Source of the DNA: Chloroflexota bacterium
Lineage (GTDB): Bacteria > Chloroflexota > UBA6077 > FW602-bin22 > JAMCVK01
Assembly: GCA_023475225.1 (NCBI GenBank)
Contig: JAMCVK010000002.1
Span: 21,517 to 85,516 of the forward strand
Direction of reading: 5' to 3'
Length of the DNA stretch: 64,000 nucleotides
The notes under the pieces: generated by a model
What the model saw: only the letters and a program-made list of their open reading frames with translations
Database searches by the model: none
What the model was told of the DNA's origin: nothing
Part shown: piece by piece, positions 29,280 to 37,847 of the stretch
Numbering within the stretch: the stretch's first letter is position 1
How the letters are laid out: each line of letters opens with the position of its first letter
Program-made: the position numbers and the translations under genes

Positions 29280-31709
29280 ATGGTCATCCGGGCTAGGCTA
29301 TTGAGCTCCCTAACAGCGATGATCCTACTGGTCACTCTGACGTTGCCACCCGTCTCTGGTCAGGTTCCCGCATTGGGGGAGACGTACCGAGCGCTCAGCG
29401 TAACACCAAATGACCGCTTTGGCATCGTTCACATAAGTGCTGTAGCCAGCAACCAGATCACCAGCTCTGATAAGCGCTATCAACAGGCAAAGGAGGCTGG
29501 AGCGAAGTGGAACCGCTGGGTATTCTATTGGCATGAGATCGAGACCACCGATGGCTTGATCATTAGTAACCCCGATCAGGCCTACCGTCTCCAGGACCAG
29601 GTTGTGGACTCGGATGTCGCTCACGGTTTCAACATCGATGCTGTATTGCTCGGTACACCGGGATGGATCACAAGCGCCTCAGTTACGGCGATGGAGGCTG
29701 CTCCGTTTCCTGAAGTTGGCCCCCGGCCACGCCAGGCAGAGGCTGTATCCATAAAAAGCGCTTCTCCCAGCCCAGCCACTTATCCTCCCCGCTCTTTGGG
29801 GCAGCCCGTGTTCACTGATGGGACAGATATACCCGGGCCGGCTAAGTCCATCAACATGAATAACCACTGGGCTCGCTTCGTCTACACCACCGTCAACCGC
29901 TATAAAGATAAAATTAAGTACTGGGAGATCTGGAATGAGCCCGATTTCCCGGCCATCGATGGCGGTTTCTGGGCCTCCAATCCAGAAAGTTACTATCGCT
30001 TATTGAAGGTAGCCTATTTGGCCGCCAAGACGGCTGACCCGACGGCCAAAATAATGATGGGCGGGCTCACCCATTACTCTTTCCGTGATGCCTCAGCCAG
30101 CTTCCTCCGTCAGGTCCTTGCCCTGATCAAGGCCGACCCGCTGGCCGCCACCAATAACTTCTTCTTCGACGTGATCCCTCTGCATTTTTATAGTCGACCA
30201 TTCGATCTCTGGACAGGCACGGTGCTTACCCGTACATGGCTGCGTGAATTCGGCATGAGCGCCAATAAGGAGATCTGGGTGAATGAGACCAACGCCCCCG
30301 CTTGTGGCGATAGAGATTTACAAGGAGCCATTGATTGCGGAGACCGCAATTTCAAAGGAAGCGCCAATCTCAGTGAACAGGCTGATTTCATCATCCAGGC
30401 CTTCGCCTACGGCTTTGCCGCTGGGCTCACGCGCATCCTGATCTTTCAGCTCTACGATGATGGCTGGCAATATTATGACGGAACGCACTCGCAAGGGTAC
30501 GGGCTTATTCGAAACGGTGGCTCCCCCCGCCCAGCGTATACGGCTTACCAGGTTGCGGTTACTTATCTTTCCAACCTATTCTCCGGGTTACGAACGAGCG
30601 TGGGTGATGTGGAGAGAATAACCTTTGGAACACCGCAGGGCAAGGTAACTGTCTTATGGGACAAGTCTCCCCAGGCGACGGAGGGCACTGTGGCTGCCTC
30701 TGCGCCCACGGCCACACTGGTCTACCCCGATGGACGAACGGAAGTGAGGTCACCGCTGAATAACGTCTATAGAATCTCCCTCCCTGGCGCAACAGATAAT
30801 AAGAATTTTCAGGATAATCTCAATGACTACATCATTGGCGGTTCACCCCGTCTGTTAGTGGAGTCCTTACCACCGGACACGACACCTCCCACTTCGATGG
30901 TGAATCCCCTCCCAGCGCAAAGTCAGAAAAGCTTCATGGTCAGCTGGACGGGCAGCGATGTTGGCTGGGGTATCGTGAACTACGATGTACAATATCGGGA
31001 TACGAGCGTAGTAGGAGGAACATGGCAGGATTGGCTCAGTAGTACCACGGCCACCTCGGCCACCTTCAACGGGACTGCGGGGCACACCTACGAATTCCGT
31101 TCACGGGCCAGGGATTGGGCCGGCAATGTGGAAGCCTTCCCAGCGACAGCTGATGCTCAAACGACCATCGTTCAGCCCAACGTGGTCACCAATGGCGACT
31201 TTGAGTCCATAACTGATTTTGGTCCTGACGCCGGCTGGAACGTGCTGGGCAGTACCGCCCCTAAGTTAAGCAATTTGGCCTACACCGGCTTGCAGGCAGC
31301 CTTGTTGGGGGATGATTTTAAGGCGGAGCCGGGACAGGAATATGGCAATTCGACCATCTGGCAGAAGATCACCGTGCCAGACACACTGACGAAGCCGATC
31401 CTCTCTTTTGTCTATAGGATCGCTACCACCCAGCCCGGCCGTGCCTGGTTCGAGGTGAAGTTTCATTACACGCCTGCGGGGGGTGAGCCAGTTGTTGTCT
31501 GGGTGATACCGCGCGACACGGTGCGGCAAGCGCCGAGCTGGACCAAGGTCACCTATGATCTGACGTCCTATAAAGGGAAACAGATCGAGCTCTACTTTAA
31601 CGTCGTGCAATGGAACGATGCCCACGATTTACGTGCCTACCTCGACGACGTGAGCATCGATCAGAACTACGCTCAGCGGCTGCTGCTGCCACTTATTCTC
31701 GAGCGATAA
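29280..31709 (+). CDS. Secreted glycoside-hydrolase-like protein with FN3-like and jelly-roll C-terminal domains
   Basis: About 809 aa with a signal peptide (basic start, hydrophobic core, cleavage near VSG-QVP). A TIM-barrel glycosidase domain follows. The acid/base motif YWEIWNEPDF and a nucleophile-like Glu in EIWVNETNAP are arranged as in clan GH-A enzymes (GH39-like). After about residue 560 comes a fibronectin/Ig-like module (PPTSMVNPLP...FMVSWTGSD), then a NGDFESITDFGPDAGW module resembling carbohydrate-binding jelly rolls. The C-terminus (QRLLLPLILER) resembles the LPL-ending tail common on secreted Chloroflexota proteins. Start 29280 is preferred (GAGGGA upstream); the frame opens at 29190. 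It probably acts on polysaccharide at the cell surface; substrate unknown. Confidence 0.85.
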   Translation: MVIRARLLSSLTAMILLVTLTLPPVSGQVPALGETYRALSVTPNDRFGIVHISAVASNQITSSDKRYQQAKEAGAKWNRWVFYWHEIETTDGLIISNPDQAYRLQDQVVDSDVAHGFNIDAVLLGTPGWITSASVTAMEAAPFPEVGPRPRQAEAVSIKSASPSPATYPPRSLGQPVFTDGTDIPGPAKSINMNNHWARFVYTTVNRYKDKIKYWEIWNEPDFPAIDGGFWASNPESYYRLLKVAYLAAKTADPTAKIMMGGLTHYSFRDASASFLRQVLALIKADPLAATNNFFFDVIPLHFYSRPFDLWTGTVLTRTWLREFGMSANKEIWVNETNAPACGDRDLQGAIDCGDRNFKGSANLSEQADFIIQAFAYGFAAGLTRILIFQLYDDGWQYYDGTHSQGYGLIRNGGSPRPAYTAYQVAVTYLSNLFSGLRTSVGDVERITFGTPQGKVTVLWDKSPQATEGTVAASAPTATLVYPDGRTEVRSPLNNVYRISLPGATDNKNFQDNLNDYIIGGSPRLLVESLPPDTTPPTSMVNPLPAQSQKSFMVSWTGSDVGWGIVNYDVQYRDTSVVGGTWQDWLSSTTATSATFNGTAGHTYEFRSRARDWAGNVEAFPATADAQTTIVQPNVVTNGDFESITDFGPDAGWNVLGSTAPKLSNLAYTGLQAALLGDDFKAEPGQEYGNSTIWQKITVPDTLTKPILSFVYRIATTQPGRAWFEVKFHYTPAGGEPVVVWVIPRDTVRQAPSWTKVTYDLTSYKGKQIELYFNVVQWNDAHDLRAYLDDVSIDQNYAQRLLLPLILER

Positions 31710-31715
31710 CCTCTA

Positions 31716-32336
31716 TCAAAGCCAAGGGTTGCTGAGCCTCTCCTGTCCGATGGTCGTGGAGGGGCCATGGCCCGGGTAAACTCGGGTGGCATCGCCCAGG
31801 GGAAACAGCTTCTGGACTATACTCTGCAGCAGCTGCTCCTGATTTCCGCCCGGCAGATCGGTCCGACCGATGCCGTGATTAAAAAGGACATCACCGACGA
31901 ATACGCTTCCGGCGATATGTAAGGAGATGTGGCCAGGGGTATGCCCCGGCGTGAACAATACCTGCAGGGTAAGAGTGCCTACTTTGAGTGTATCACCTTC
32001 CTCAAGGAAGAGGTCCGGGGCAGGACATTCAGCATATTGATTCCCCGTAAATAGCGCTGCATTCGCCGCAGCGGACTGCAGAAGGGGAACGTCGAGGCGA
32101 TGGATAGCGAGAGGGGCAGCAGTCGCCTCCTTGAGCTCTTTATCGGCCAGGACATGGTCAAAGTGCCCATGGGTATTAACAATATAGCGCACAGTGGCTT
32201 TGAGCTGCTGCAAGCTGCTGAGAATAAGGGGGGCATCGCCGCCGGGGTCTATCACCAGGGCTTGCCGTGTCTCCGGACAGGTGACGATATAGCAATTGGT
32301 GGTCAGCGGTCCGACCGTTAACGTTTTGATGATCAT
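31716..32336 (-). CDS. Metallo-beta-lactamase-fold hydrolase (glyoxalase II-like)
   Basis: About 206 aa. The signature zinc motif HGHFDH (in NTHGHFDHVL) is followed by the HTPGHTPGHIS histidine, the Asp in FVGDVLF and the final His in YPGHGPSTTIG. Length and motifs match short hydroxyacylglutathione-hydrolase-like proteins that hydrolyse thioesters or similar bonds. Start 32336 has GGGAGGGA about 5 bases upstream; an open frame to 32501 runs into the intergenic repeat. Its stop lies 6 bases from the convergent glycosidase stop. No operon partner. Confidence 0.92.
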   Translation of the reverse strand: MIIKTLTVGPLTTNCYIVTCPETRQALVIDPGGDAPLILSSLQQLKATVRYIVNTHGHFDHVLADKELKEATAAPLAIHRLDVPLLQSAAANAALFTGNQYAECPAPDLFLEEGDTLKVGTLTLQVLFTPGHTPGHISLHIAGSVFVGDVLFNHGIGRTDLPGGNQEQLLQSIVQKLFPLGDATRVYPGHGPSTTIGQERLSNPWL

Positions 32337-32444
32337 CAATTCCCTCCCATATTCTTCCAGAGGGGCAGTGAAGCCCTGCGCCATTCTGGCAGCTTCCTCA
32401 CTCAGTGTCAAGCCGCTAACCTGAGAGTGAGAGTGATAAACAAC

Positions 32445-32555
32445 GAGGGTTCCAAGGGGCTGCGCCCCTTGGCAGGGGTCTGGGGATGTGCCCCAGAGCA
32501 CAAAATCAAACCCGAAGGGCTACCTTGAACCCCTTGCGGGGGTTTGGGGGTCATT
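32445..32555 (+). repeat. Intergenic multi-hairpin repeat element, copy A
   Basis: A GC-rich stretch with three consecutive short hairpins: CCAAGGGGC-TGC-GCCCCTTGG (32452-32472), CTGGGG-ATGTG-CCCCAG (32480-32496) and AACCCC-TTGCG-GGGGTT near 32528-32544. The same skeleton (GGTTCCAAGGGGC, TCTGGGGATGTGCCC, CCTTGAA, TTTGGGGG) recurs inverted at 50710-50890, so this is a dispersed element. The surrounding gap (32337-32618) shows nothing else. Confidence 0.75.
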
Positions 32556-32618
32556 ATGAAGGAGGCTATATTACTGTGAGACTTGTGCAGTCGGGGAGAT
32601 CTAGGGTTCCCTCAATCT

Positions 32619-32759
32619 CTACCGTTTAAGAGCATCTAAATATTCCGGCAGGCGCTCTACTACTGGCCCCATCAGGAAAAGCAGGATGAGGACAACGATA
32701 GCCGTCAGGATCAATACCAGGATATGATCGATCACCCGGTCAGAGATGGTCTTTTTCAT
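32619..32759 (-). CDS. Small single-pass membrane protein (46 aa)
   Basis: Starts with MKKTISDRVIDHIL and contains one strongly hydrophobic helix (about residues 13-33, ILVLILTAIVVLILLFLMG) followed by a charged tail. The ATG at 32759 has AAGGAG about 9 bases upstream, inside the preceding gene's stop region, so the two are coupled. No family recognised. Its topology is probably N-in with the short C-terminal tail outside; function unknown. Confidence 0.6.
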   Translation of the reverse strand: MKKTISDRVIDHILVLILTAIVVLILLFLMGPVVERLPEYLDALKR

Positions 32760-32763
32760 TAGG

Positions 32764-33000
32764 TCAAACTCCTTGTTCATTTCCCTCCGTTCGACCAAAA
32801 AAGGCCCGAATGTCAAAGAGAAATTCCCTCTCGGCACCGCATTGCAAACAGACAACGCGAAGGAGGTCATAAGGGCCCTCCAGCAGGAGGCTCTGGTGCT
32901 GCAACTTGTAACGACTACCACAAGCGCATCTTTGACTGGCTATATAATGATATTCCTCAGAGATGCTCTTGACCGGGATGGCTCCGGCGATGTCAGCCAT
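32764..33000 (-). CDS. Small zinc-ribbon-like protein (78 aa)
   Basis: Contains two cysteine pairs, CACG near residue 27 and CLQCG near residue 55, spaced as in a zinc ribbon, with a hydrophobic/charged C-terminal tail. Family not recognised. ATG at 33000 has GGCGGAG upstream; a GTG at 33009 is alternative. It is followed immediately by the 46-aa membrane protein, suggesting the two work together, perhaps as a membrane-associated metal or redox protein (inference). Confidence 0.65.
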   Translation of the reverse strand: MADIAGAIPVKSISEEYHYIASQRCACGSRYKLQHQSLLLEGPYDLLRVVCLQCGAEREFLFDIRAFFGRTEGNEQGV

Positions 33001-33075
33001 CACTACCACTCCGCCCTTTCGTCAGCACTGCTCTGCAGTCACTGACTATCGAGGGGCAAAGCCCCTGATTGTATC

Positions 33076-34359
33076 TCACCTAAGCCTGTATCTCGGCTCT
33101 CTGACCAACCACACCATACACGTGAAGCCGATTAAGTTAACGATCAGAGCCGCTAAGAAGAGAAGCCTGTAGCTGAGTAGATCAGCGATCAAACCACCGA
33201 TGAGAGGAGCGGCCACCATAAAAGGCGCCATCACCGTGTTGGTTAAGGCCACATAGTGTAGACGATCTGCTGAGTTGGCAAATTCGATGGGAAGATTGGG
33301 ATCGGAGACATAGTAACCAGCTATGGCCAAACCGACGAAAACGAAGGAGAGCTGAAACCAGACAAGCGATGGGGCCAACAAGGCCACTAAGGCCGCCAGG
33401 CCAACGCATAACCCGGCCAGCTCATTGACTATCTTATAACCACGTCTATCAGCTAAGGCCCCCCAGGCGAGATTGGCTATCGTTTGGCTCCCCAACATAA
33501 TGGAGGTGAAAGTGGCCGCCTCCTGGTCCCCCACCCCCCATTCTCTGATGGCAAAAAGGGCCAGGAAGCCGATGGCCATAGTGCCGAGAGTCAAAACAAT
33601 TCGGAAGATGAGAAAGCGGGTGTAAGCCCGATCCTTTCGCAGAATAGCCGGCAAGCCAGCCACATACTCCTGAAACGGCAGGGCCTTCCTTACCCCTTTA
33701 GCCTGGCGCTCCTTGGTCAGACCCAGAAAGGTCAAGGAGATGGTAGTGAAGAAAAGGGCCAGGGAGAAATAAATAACAAAATTGAGCGGAAAAGGATACT
33801 CTCTCAGAATAGGGCCGCTGATGAATAGGGCCACGGCGCTGATCGCTCCTCCTAAGAAAGCTGCTAGCCCGAAGAAGCGACCCCTCAATCGTCCAGGAAT
33901 CACCCGGGTAATCATATCCATCCAGGCCGGCATGCTCAGCCCCCCACTGAGACGGAAGATGCCAAAGAAAATGAAGAAGAGCACAAGAGTCAGCGTTGGA
34001 TGAGATACGGACAGAAAGGCTGTAGCGATAACCATCAATATAAGGGCCAGACGACCTGGCAGCGCGGTCTTAATGATAAATAACCTCTTGGTCGGCAACT
34101 GCTGCACGTAATTGGCCGCGGCCAACTGGGGTAGAGCCCAAGCAACGGTGACCATCGCTGGAACCGCACCGATGACCAGATTAGAGTTGATGAGATGGGC
34201 AACAAAGACGGTCAAGATGGTTGGTGGAGAGACAAAGGCGAAACCCAACCAAAAGAGGGTGCCATCTGTAAGATTGACCAAGAAGTTCCAGCGGTCATCT
34301 GCCCCAGGTTTCCGCATTTGAACAGGCTCTAGCGGGGGAGAAGGAAGTCCTCTCAACAA
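33076..34359 (-). CDS. Major facilitator superfamily transporter
   Basis: 427 aa with about twelve hydrophobic helices, a central cytoplasmic loop (LTKERQAKGVRKALPFQEY) and an MFS-like ALADRRGYK motif in the loop after helix 8. Start is a TTG at 34359 with a strong AGGAGG site. It follows the Kef-type antiporter gene by 11 bases and is probably co-transcribed with it. Substrate unknown. A small AGGGGC-AAA-GCCCCT hairpin lies just past its stop (33051-33066) without a T-run. Confidence 0.9.
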   Translation of the reverse strand: MLRGLPSPPLEPVQMRKPGADDRWNFLVNLTDGTLFWLGFAFVSPPTILTVFVAHLINSNLVIGAVPAMVTVAWALPQLAAANYVQQLPTKRLFIIKTALPGRLALILMVIATAFLSVSHPTLTLVLFFIFFGIFRLSGGLSMPAWMDMITRVIPGRLRGRFFGLAAFLGGAISAVALFISGPILREYPFPLNFVIYFSLALFFTTISLTFLGLTKERQAKGVRKALPFQEYVAGLPAILRKDRAYTRFLIFRIVLTLGTMAIGFLALFAIREWGVGDQEAATFTSIMLGSQTIANLAWGALADRRGYKIVNELAGLCVGLAALVALLAPSLVWFQLSFVFVGLAIAGYYVSDPNLPIEFANSADRLHYVALTNTVMAPFMVAAPLIGGLIADLLSYRLLFLAALIVNLIGFTCMVWLVREPRYRLR

Positions 34360-34370
34360 AATAACGCCTC

Positions 34371-36077
34371 CTACGTTTCAGTGCGGTAATGATCCATTCG
34401 AAGACGATTGACCAGAGATTGGCTCTCCGGACCGGAGACACCGAAGCGGTGTAGAGTATGGCGGATCATCTCTAGGGCAGCCTCAAATTTGGGATGCACC
34501 ATCTCCACCATCCCACTTTTGCACAATGGCTCAAGAACTGCAACATGCTCAGCGCGGGCGATGATGTCCAACTTTGGATTGAGACGCAAGGCATTCCTGA
34601 TTACCAGGTCGGTGGCGATGGGGTCAGGCAAAGCCACAGCCAACAATTTGGCCTTGGGCAGACTAGTTTGAGCGAGCACCCTCTCGTTCGCAGCATCACC
34701 ATAAATGCACGGAACCCCCCGCTCGCGCAGCTCAGCCAACACATAGGGATCGTAGTCGATAACCAGGTATTTGAACTTTCGTACATCCAAAATGGCGGCC
34801 AGGTGACGACCAACGTCGCCATATCCACAAATGACGACGTGCTGCGATAGTCCAGCAGGCGGGACATCCAGGTACAACGCCGGATTCTCAACCGCCAGGC
34901 GGGTAAGAACAGGCGTTCTCTCCAACATGGCCAGCAGTCTGGGCCCCAGGGAGATAGATAAGGGCGTCAGCAGGATAGTAATCAGTGCCCCAGCCAGCGT
35001 CAAGGAATAGATGTAGTCCGGCAGAATACCTTCATCCACGCCCAATCTGGCCAGGACGAAGGAGAACTCCCCTATTTGCACCAGTCCCAACCCAACGTAG
35101 ATAGCTGTTTTGGACGAATAGCCGAAGCCGGCGGTGAGCAAGGAACAAATAAGGAACTTGCCCAAGACTATAGCCAATACCATTACTATAACCAACCCTA
35201 TATTTTGACCGATGAAAAGAGGATTGATCAACATCCCTATGGCCACGAAAAACAGGACCGAGAACAGGTCTCGCAGTGGTAGGACTTCGGCCAGAATCTG
35301 GTGACTGAAGTCAGATTCTGAGACGATCAGTCCGGCGATGAAGGCACCAAAGGCGAGGGTGAGCCCAAAGAGATAGGTGCCGACCGCCGCCCCCAGGGCG
35401 AGACAGACAATGGTGAGCAGAAAGAGCTCCCTTGACTTGGTGGCCGCAATCCTGAAGAGCAAGCGGGGAACCAGGTAGGTGCCCAAATAATAGGTCGCGG
35501 CCAGAAAAAGAGCCGCCTTAGTGACAGCCAAGAGCAGCGTTACAGGGAGATTGTCTGCAGCCTGGGCCATCTCCGGCAGCAATACCATCATCGGTACCAC
35601 GCTCAAATCCTGCACGATCAGAAGCCCCAGCATAATTCGACCATGAACGGTGTCCAGCTCTCCTCGCTCCATCAGTAATTTGAGTACGACCATCGTGCTG
35701 GAAAGGGCAATAAGACTGCCAAAGAAAGCCGCCTGGGGCATGTCCCATCCGAAGTATTGACCAATGGCCAAGCCGAGAGCGATGGTAAGCAGAATCTGGG
35801 CGATGCCCCCGAAGATGGCCACCCTTTGGACACGTTTAAGCTGGGTCAGAGAGAACTCGACCCCAAGGGCAAACATAAGAAAGATAACACCGATTTCGGC
35901 CAACACCCTTACCCGGTCCACATCACCGACCAGTCGCAGCGTAAATGGGCCAATGGCCATGCCAGCCAGCAGATAGCCAATGATTGCCGATTGTCCGAGC
36001 CGGACAGCTATAGCGCCGCCAGCCAATGCGGCCAAAAAGGCCAGGGCAAGATCCGAGATCAGCCCCAGTTCAGCCAA
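34371..36077 (-). CDS. Kef/CPA2-type cation:proton antiporter with RCK (TrkA-N) domain
   Basis: 568 aa. The first about 385 residues form twelve or thirteen transmembrane helices of the Na+/H+ exchanger fold (GYLLAGMAIGPFTL, FGAFIAGLIVSESDF, QIGEFSFVL). The C-terminal third is a Rossmann TrkA-N/RCK domain with VICGYGDVGRHLA and YGDAANERVLAQ, which gates transport on NAD(H) or nucleotide binding. It probably exports K+ or Na+ in exchange for protons. Start is a TTG at 36077 with GGGAGG upstream. The about 150-base leader contains a terminator-like hairpin. Confidence 0.93.
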   Translation of the reverse strand: MAELGLISDLALAFLAALAGGAIAVRLGQSAIIGYLLAGMAIGPFTLRLVGDVDRVRVLAEIGVIFLMFALGVEFSLTQLKRVQRVAIFGGIAQILLTIALGLAIGQYFGWDMPQAAFFGSLIALSSTMVVLKLLMERGELDTVHGRIMLGLLIVQDLSVVPMMVLLPEMAQAADNLPVTLLLAVTKAALFLAATYYLGTYLVPRLLFRIAATKSRELFLLTIVCLALGAAVGTYLFGLTLAFGAFIAGLIVSESDFSHQILAEVLPLRDLFSVLFFVAIGMLINPLFIGQNIGLVIVMVLAIVLGKFLICSLLTAGFGYSSKTAIYVGLGLVQIGEFSFVLARLGVDEGILPDYIYSLTLAGALITILLTPLSISLGPRLLAMLERTPVLTRLAVENPALYLDVPPAGLSQHVVICGYGDVGRHLAAILDVRKFKYLVIDYDPYVLAELRERGVPCIYGDAANERVLAQTSLPKAKLLAVALPDPIATDLVIRNALRLNPKLDIIARAEHVAVLEPLCKSGMVEMVHPKFEAALEMIRHTLHRFGVSGPESQSLVNRLRMDHYRTET

Positions 36078-36154
36078 GAGGATACCTCCCCGCTTCGTCG
36101 AGAGACCGTGGACCCAAGATGACCCAGGTGGCGTAACCCAAATCCACAGAGGAT

Positions 36155-36189
36155 AAAAAAGCCACTTCGCAAATAGGTGAGAAGTAGCT
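36155..36189 (-). terminator. Terminator-like hairpin in the Kef antiporter leader (possible attenuator)
   Basis: On the minus strand, AGCTACTTC (36189-36181) pairs with GAAGTGGCT (36068-side arm at 36168-36160) with one mismatch and is followed by a run of T (36160-36155). It lies about 45-75 bases after the predicted transcription start and about 80 bases before the antiporter start codon, so it could attenuate transcription. Confidence 0.5.
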
Positions 36190-36232
36190 TCACTTTCCGC
36201 TCAGAAAAATAACCTGTCTGCTAACTACCACT

Positions 36233-36261
36233 ATCATAGCCGCTTTCGAATGGGTAGTCAA
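36233..36261 (-). promoter_or_regulatory. Promoter of the Kef antiporter/MFS operon
   Basis: Minus-strand TTGACT (36261-36256), 17-base spacer, TATGAT (36238-36233). Both hexamers are 5/6 consensus matches. It diverges from the plus-strand promoters at 36288 and 36365. Confidence 0.7.
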
Positions 36262-36287
36262 TGCGCTGCGCTCGTTCGCTAAGAGAT

Positions 36288-36317
36288 TTGACATTTTCCT
36301 GAATCCTATGTAATAAT
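36288..36317 (+). promoter_or_regulatory. Upstream tandem promoter P1 of the NMT1-type ABC operon
   Basis: TTGACA at 36288-36293 (perfect consensus) and AATAAT at 36312-36317 (5/6), 18-base spacer. The spacer and flanks recur in the second promoter 77 bases downstream, so the pair looks like a duplication. The 575-base gap 36078-36652 otherwise holds only these promoters and the divergent leader. Confidence 0.65.
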
Positions 36318-36364
36318 CACGGCGGTGATGAGGCGGTGTGTTACATCTATCGAAACCCGTCGAT

Positions 36365-36393
36365 TTGACTTTTTCCTGGGGCCTATGCATAAT
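36365..36393 (+). promoter_or_regulatory. Downstream tandem promoter P2 of the NMT1-type ABC operon
   Basis: TTGACT at 36365-36370 and CATAAT at 36388-36393, 17-base spacer. Shares ATTTGAC, TTTTCCTG and CCTATG with P1 at matching positions. The leader from here to the first ATG would be about 250 bases. Confidence 0.65.
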
Positions 36394-36652
36394 GAGGTGG
36401 TAGGTTATGGCTATGGAGATCCATCGATAAGGGGGTGGGAGACGGTTTTGTCAGGCGATAGAGGAAGGAGGTGCATGGTCGCAAGACGATAGTTAGATCC
36501 CTGGAGAAGGATCCTTTGGAGTGGATGATTTGATGAAGCGAGTGTTCTTGCGAAGGAAGCCTTGATTCTGGAATGTGGGGGCTGGTGGAGATATTGAGGA
36601 TCACCGCCCTCTGATTTTGCCTAAGTTTACTAATAAGGAGGAAGGGGATATT

Positions 36653-37738
36653 ATGGCAAAGCGAAACGTGGATGCCTTGTGGTCCAACTCCATGACCAGA
36701 CGTGATTTTCTGAAGACTGGTCTGGTGGCTGGGACGACCCTGGTGAGCATCTCGGCGTTGGGAAGCCTGGCAGCTGGCTGTGCCCCGGCAGCGCCCAAGG
36801 CGTTAGAGCGCATCACTGTTCAGCTGCTCTGGATCAAGAACGTTGAATTCGGCGGTTATTGGGCGGCGATTGATAAAGGGTACTACAAGGAAGAGGGGCT
36901 GGACGTCATCATCCTACCCGGTGGACCGCAAGTGGACGTCTTGCCACTCATCTCAGCAGGCACCTCACCTATCGGACTACATGGTGGGGCTGACCGTTTC
37001 ATCATGTCGGTCGTTGACCAGGGAATGCCGCTGAGGTGCTTTGCGACCAACTTTCAAAAGGCACCCTCAGCCCTGATGAGCCTGCCAGAGAAGCCGATTA
37101 CGAAGCCGGCGGACCTCATCGGCAAGAAGATCGGTCTCCAGACGGGGGCACGTGGTCCCTTCAGCACCATTCTGGCCATCCACAAGATCCCGCCGGAGAA
37201 GGTGGAGATCGTGCCAGTGGGCTTTGATCCAACCCCGCTCTTGACCAAGCAGTGCGACGCCTACTGGTGTTATGCCACCAACCAGCCATATATGCTGAAG
37301 GAGAAGGGCATCAATCCTGTCGTTTGGCCCTCCTACGATGCCGGCTACAAGTTCTACGGCAACATCTGCATCGCCCAGCCCAAGACCCTGGAGAAGAACG
37401 AGGACATGCTGGTCAGATGGCTGCGGGCGTCGATCAAGGGTTGGGAATACAACAATGCTCACCTGGAAGAGATAGCCAAGCTGACCGTGGAGAAGTATGG
37501 GCAGGAAGGGTTGAGCCTCCAGCAGCAGATCTGGGAGAACGAGGCCCAGCTGCCTTACACTGAGTCGCCCTTGACCAAGCAGAAGGGACTCTTCTGGATG
37601 GACCCAAAGGTCTGGCAGGAAGGGATCGAGCTGCTCGTTGACACGGGGCAGTTGAAGAAGAAGGACGCTAAGGTTGACGACCTGATCACACTGGAGGTTC
37701 TGGAGAAGGCCTACGGCGGGAAGACGCATCTTCTGTAG
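36653..37738 (+). CDS. ABC transporter substrate-binding protein, NMT1/SsuA-like, Tat-exported lipoprotein
   Basis: About 361 aa. The N-terminus has a twin-arginine motif (MTRRDFLKTG), a hydrophobic stretch and a lipobox ending LAAG-C, so it is exported folded and lipid-anchored. The mature protein matches NMT1/THI5-like binding proteins: ITVQLLWIKNVEFGGYWAAIDKGYYKEEGLDV, PADLIGKKIGLQTGARGP and MLVRWLRASIKGW. Homologues bind pyrimidine precursors, riboflavin, sulfonates or nucleobase-like compounds. With deaminase and purine phosphorylase genes downstream, a nucleoside or nucleobase ligand is plausible (inference). Start 36653 has AAGGAGGAAGG upstream. Confidence 0.92.
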   Translation: MAKRNVDALWSNSMTRRDFLKTGLVAGTTLVSISALGSLAAGCAPAAPKALERITVQLLWIKNVEFGGYWAAIDKGYYKEEGLDVIILPGGPQVDVLPLISAGTSPIGLHGGADRFIMSVVDQGMPLRCFATNFQKAPSALMSLPEKPITKPADLIGKKIGLQTGARGPFSTILAIHKIPPEKVEIVPVGFDPTPLLTKQCDAYWCYATNQPYMLKEKGINPVVWPSYDAGYKFYGNICIAQPKTLEKNEDMLVRWLRASIKGWEYNNAHLEEIAKLTVEKYGQEGLSLQQQIWENEAQLPYTESPLTKQKGLFWMDPKVWQEGIELLVDTGQLKKKDAKVDDLITLEVLEKAYGGKTHLL

Positions 37739-37748
37739 TAAAAATTAG

Positions 37749-37790
37749 GCTGTGGTTGGGCGGCTGTCGCCGCCCAACCACAGCATTTTT
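37749..37790 (+). terminator. Strong intrinsic terminator between binding-protein and ATPase genes
   Basis: A perfect 16-bp stem (37749-37764 with 37769-37784, loop TGTC) followed by ATTTTT. It sits inside the transporter operon, 10 bases after the binding-protein stop, so it probably lets the binding protein be made in excess over the membrane subunits. Confidence 0.85.
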
Positions 37791-37847
37791 CTGGCAAGAA
37801 TACAGGATAATAGTTACTTATAGTTACTTATTGAGGATAGAAAATTG

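Noticed and set aside
37811..37830. Tandem TAGTTACTTA duplication as an operator
   Set aside because: Only two copies of a low-complexity decamer with no dyad symmetry; not enough to call a site.
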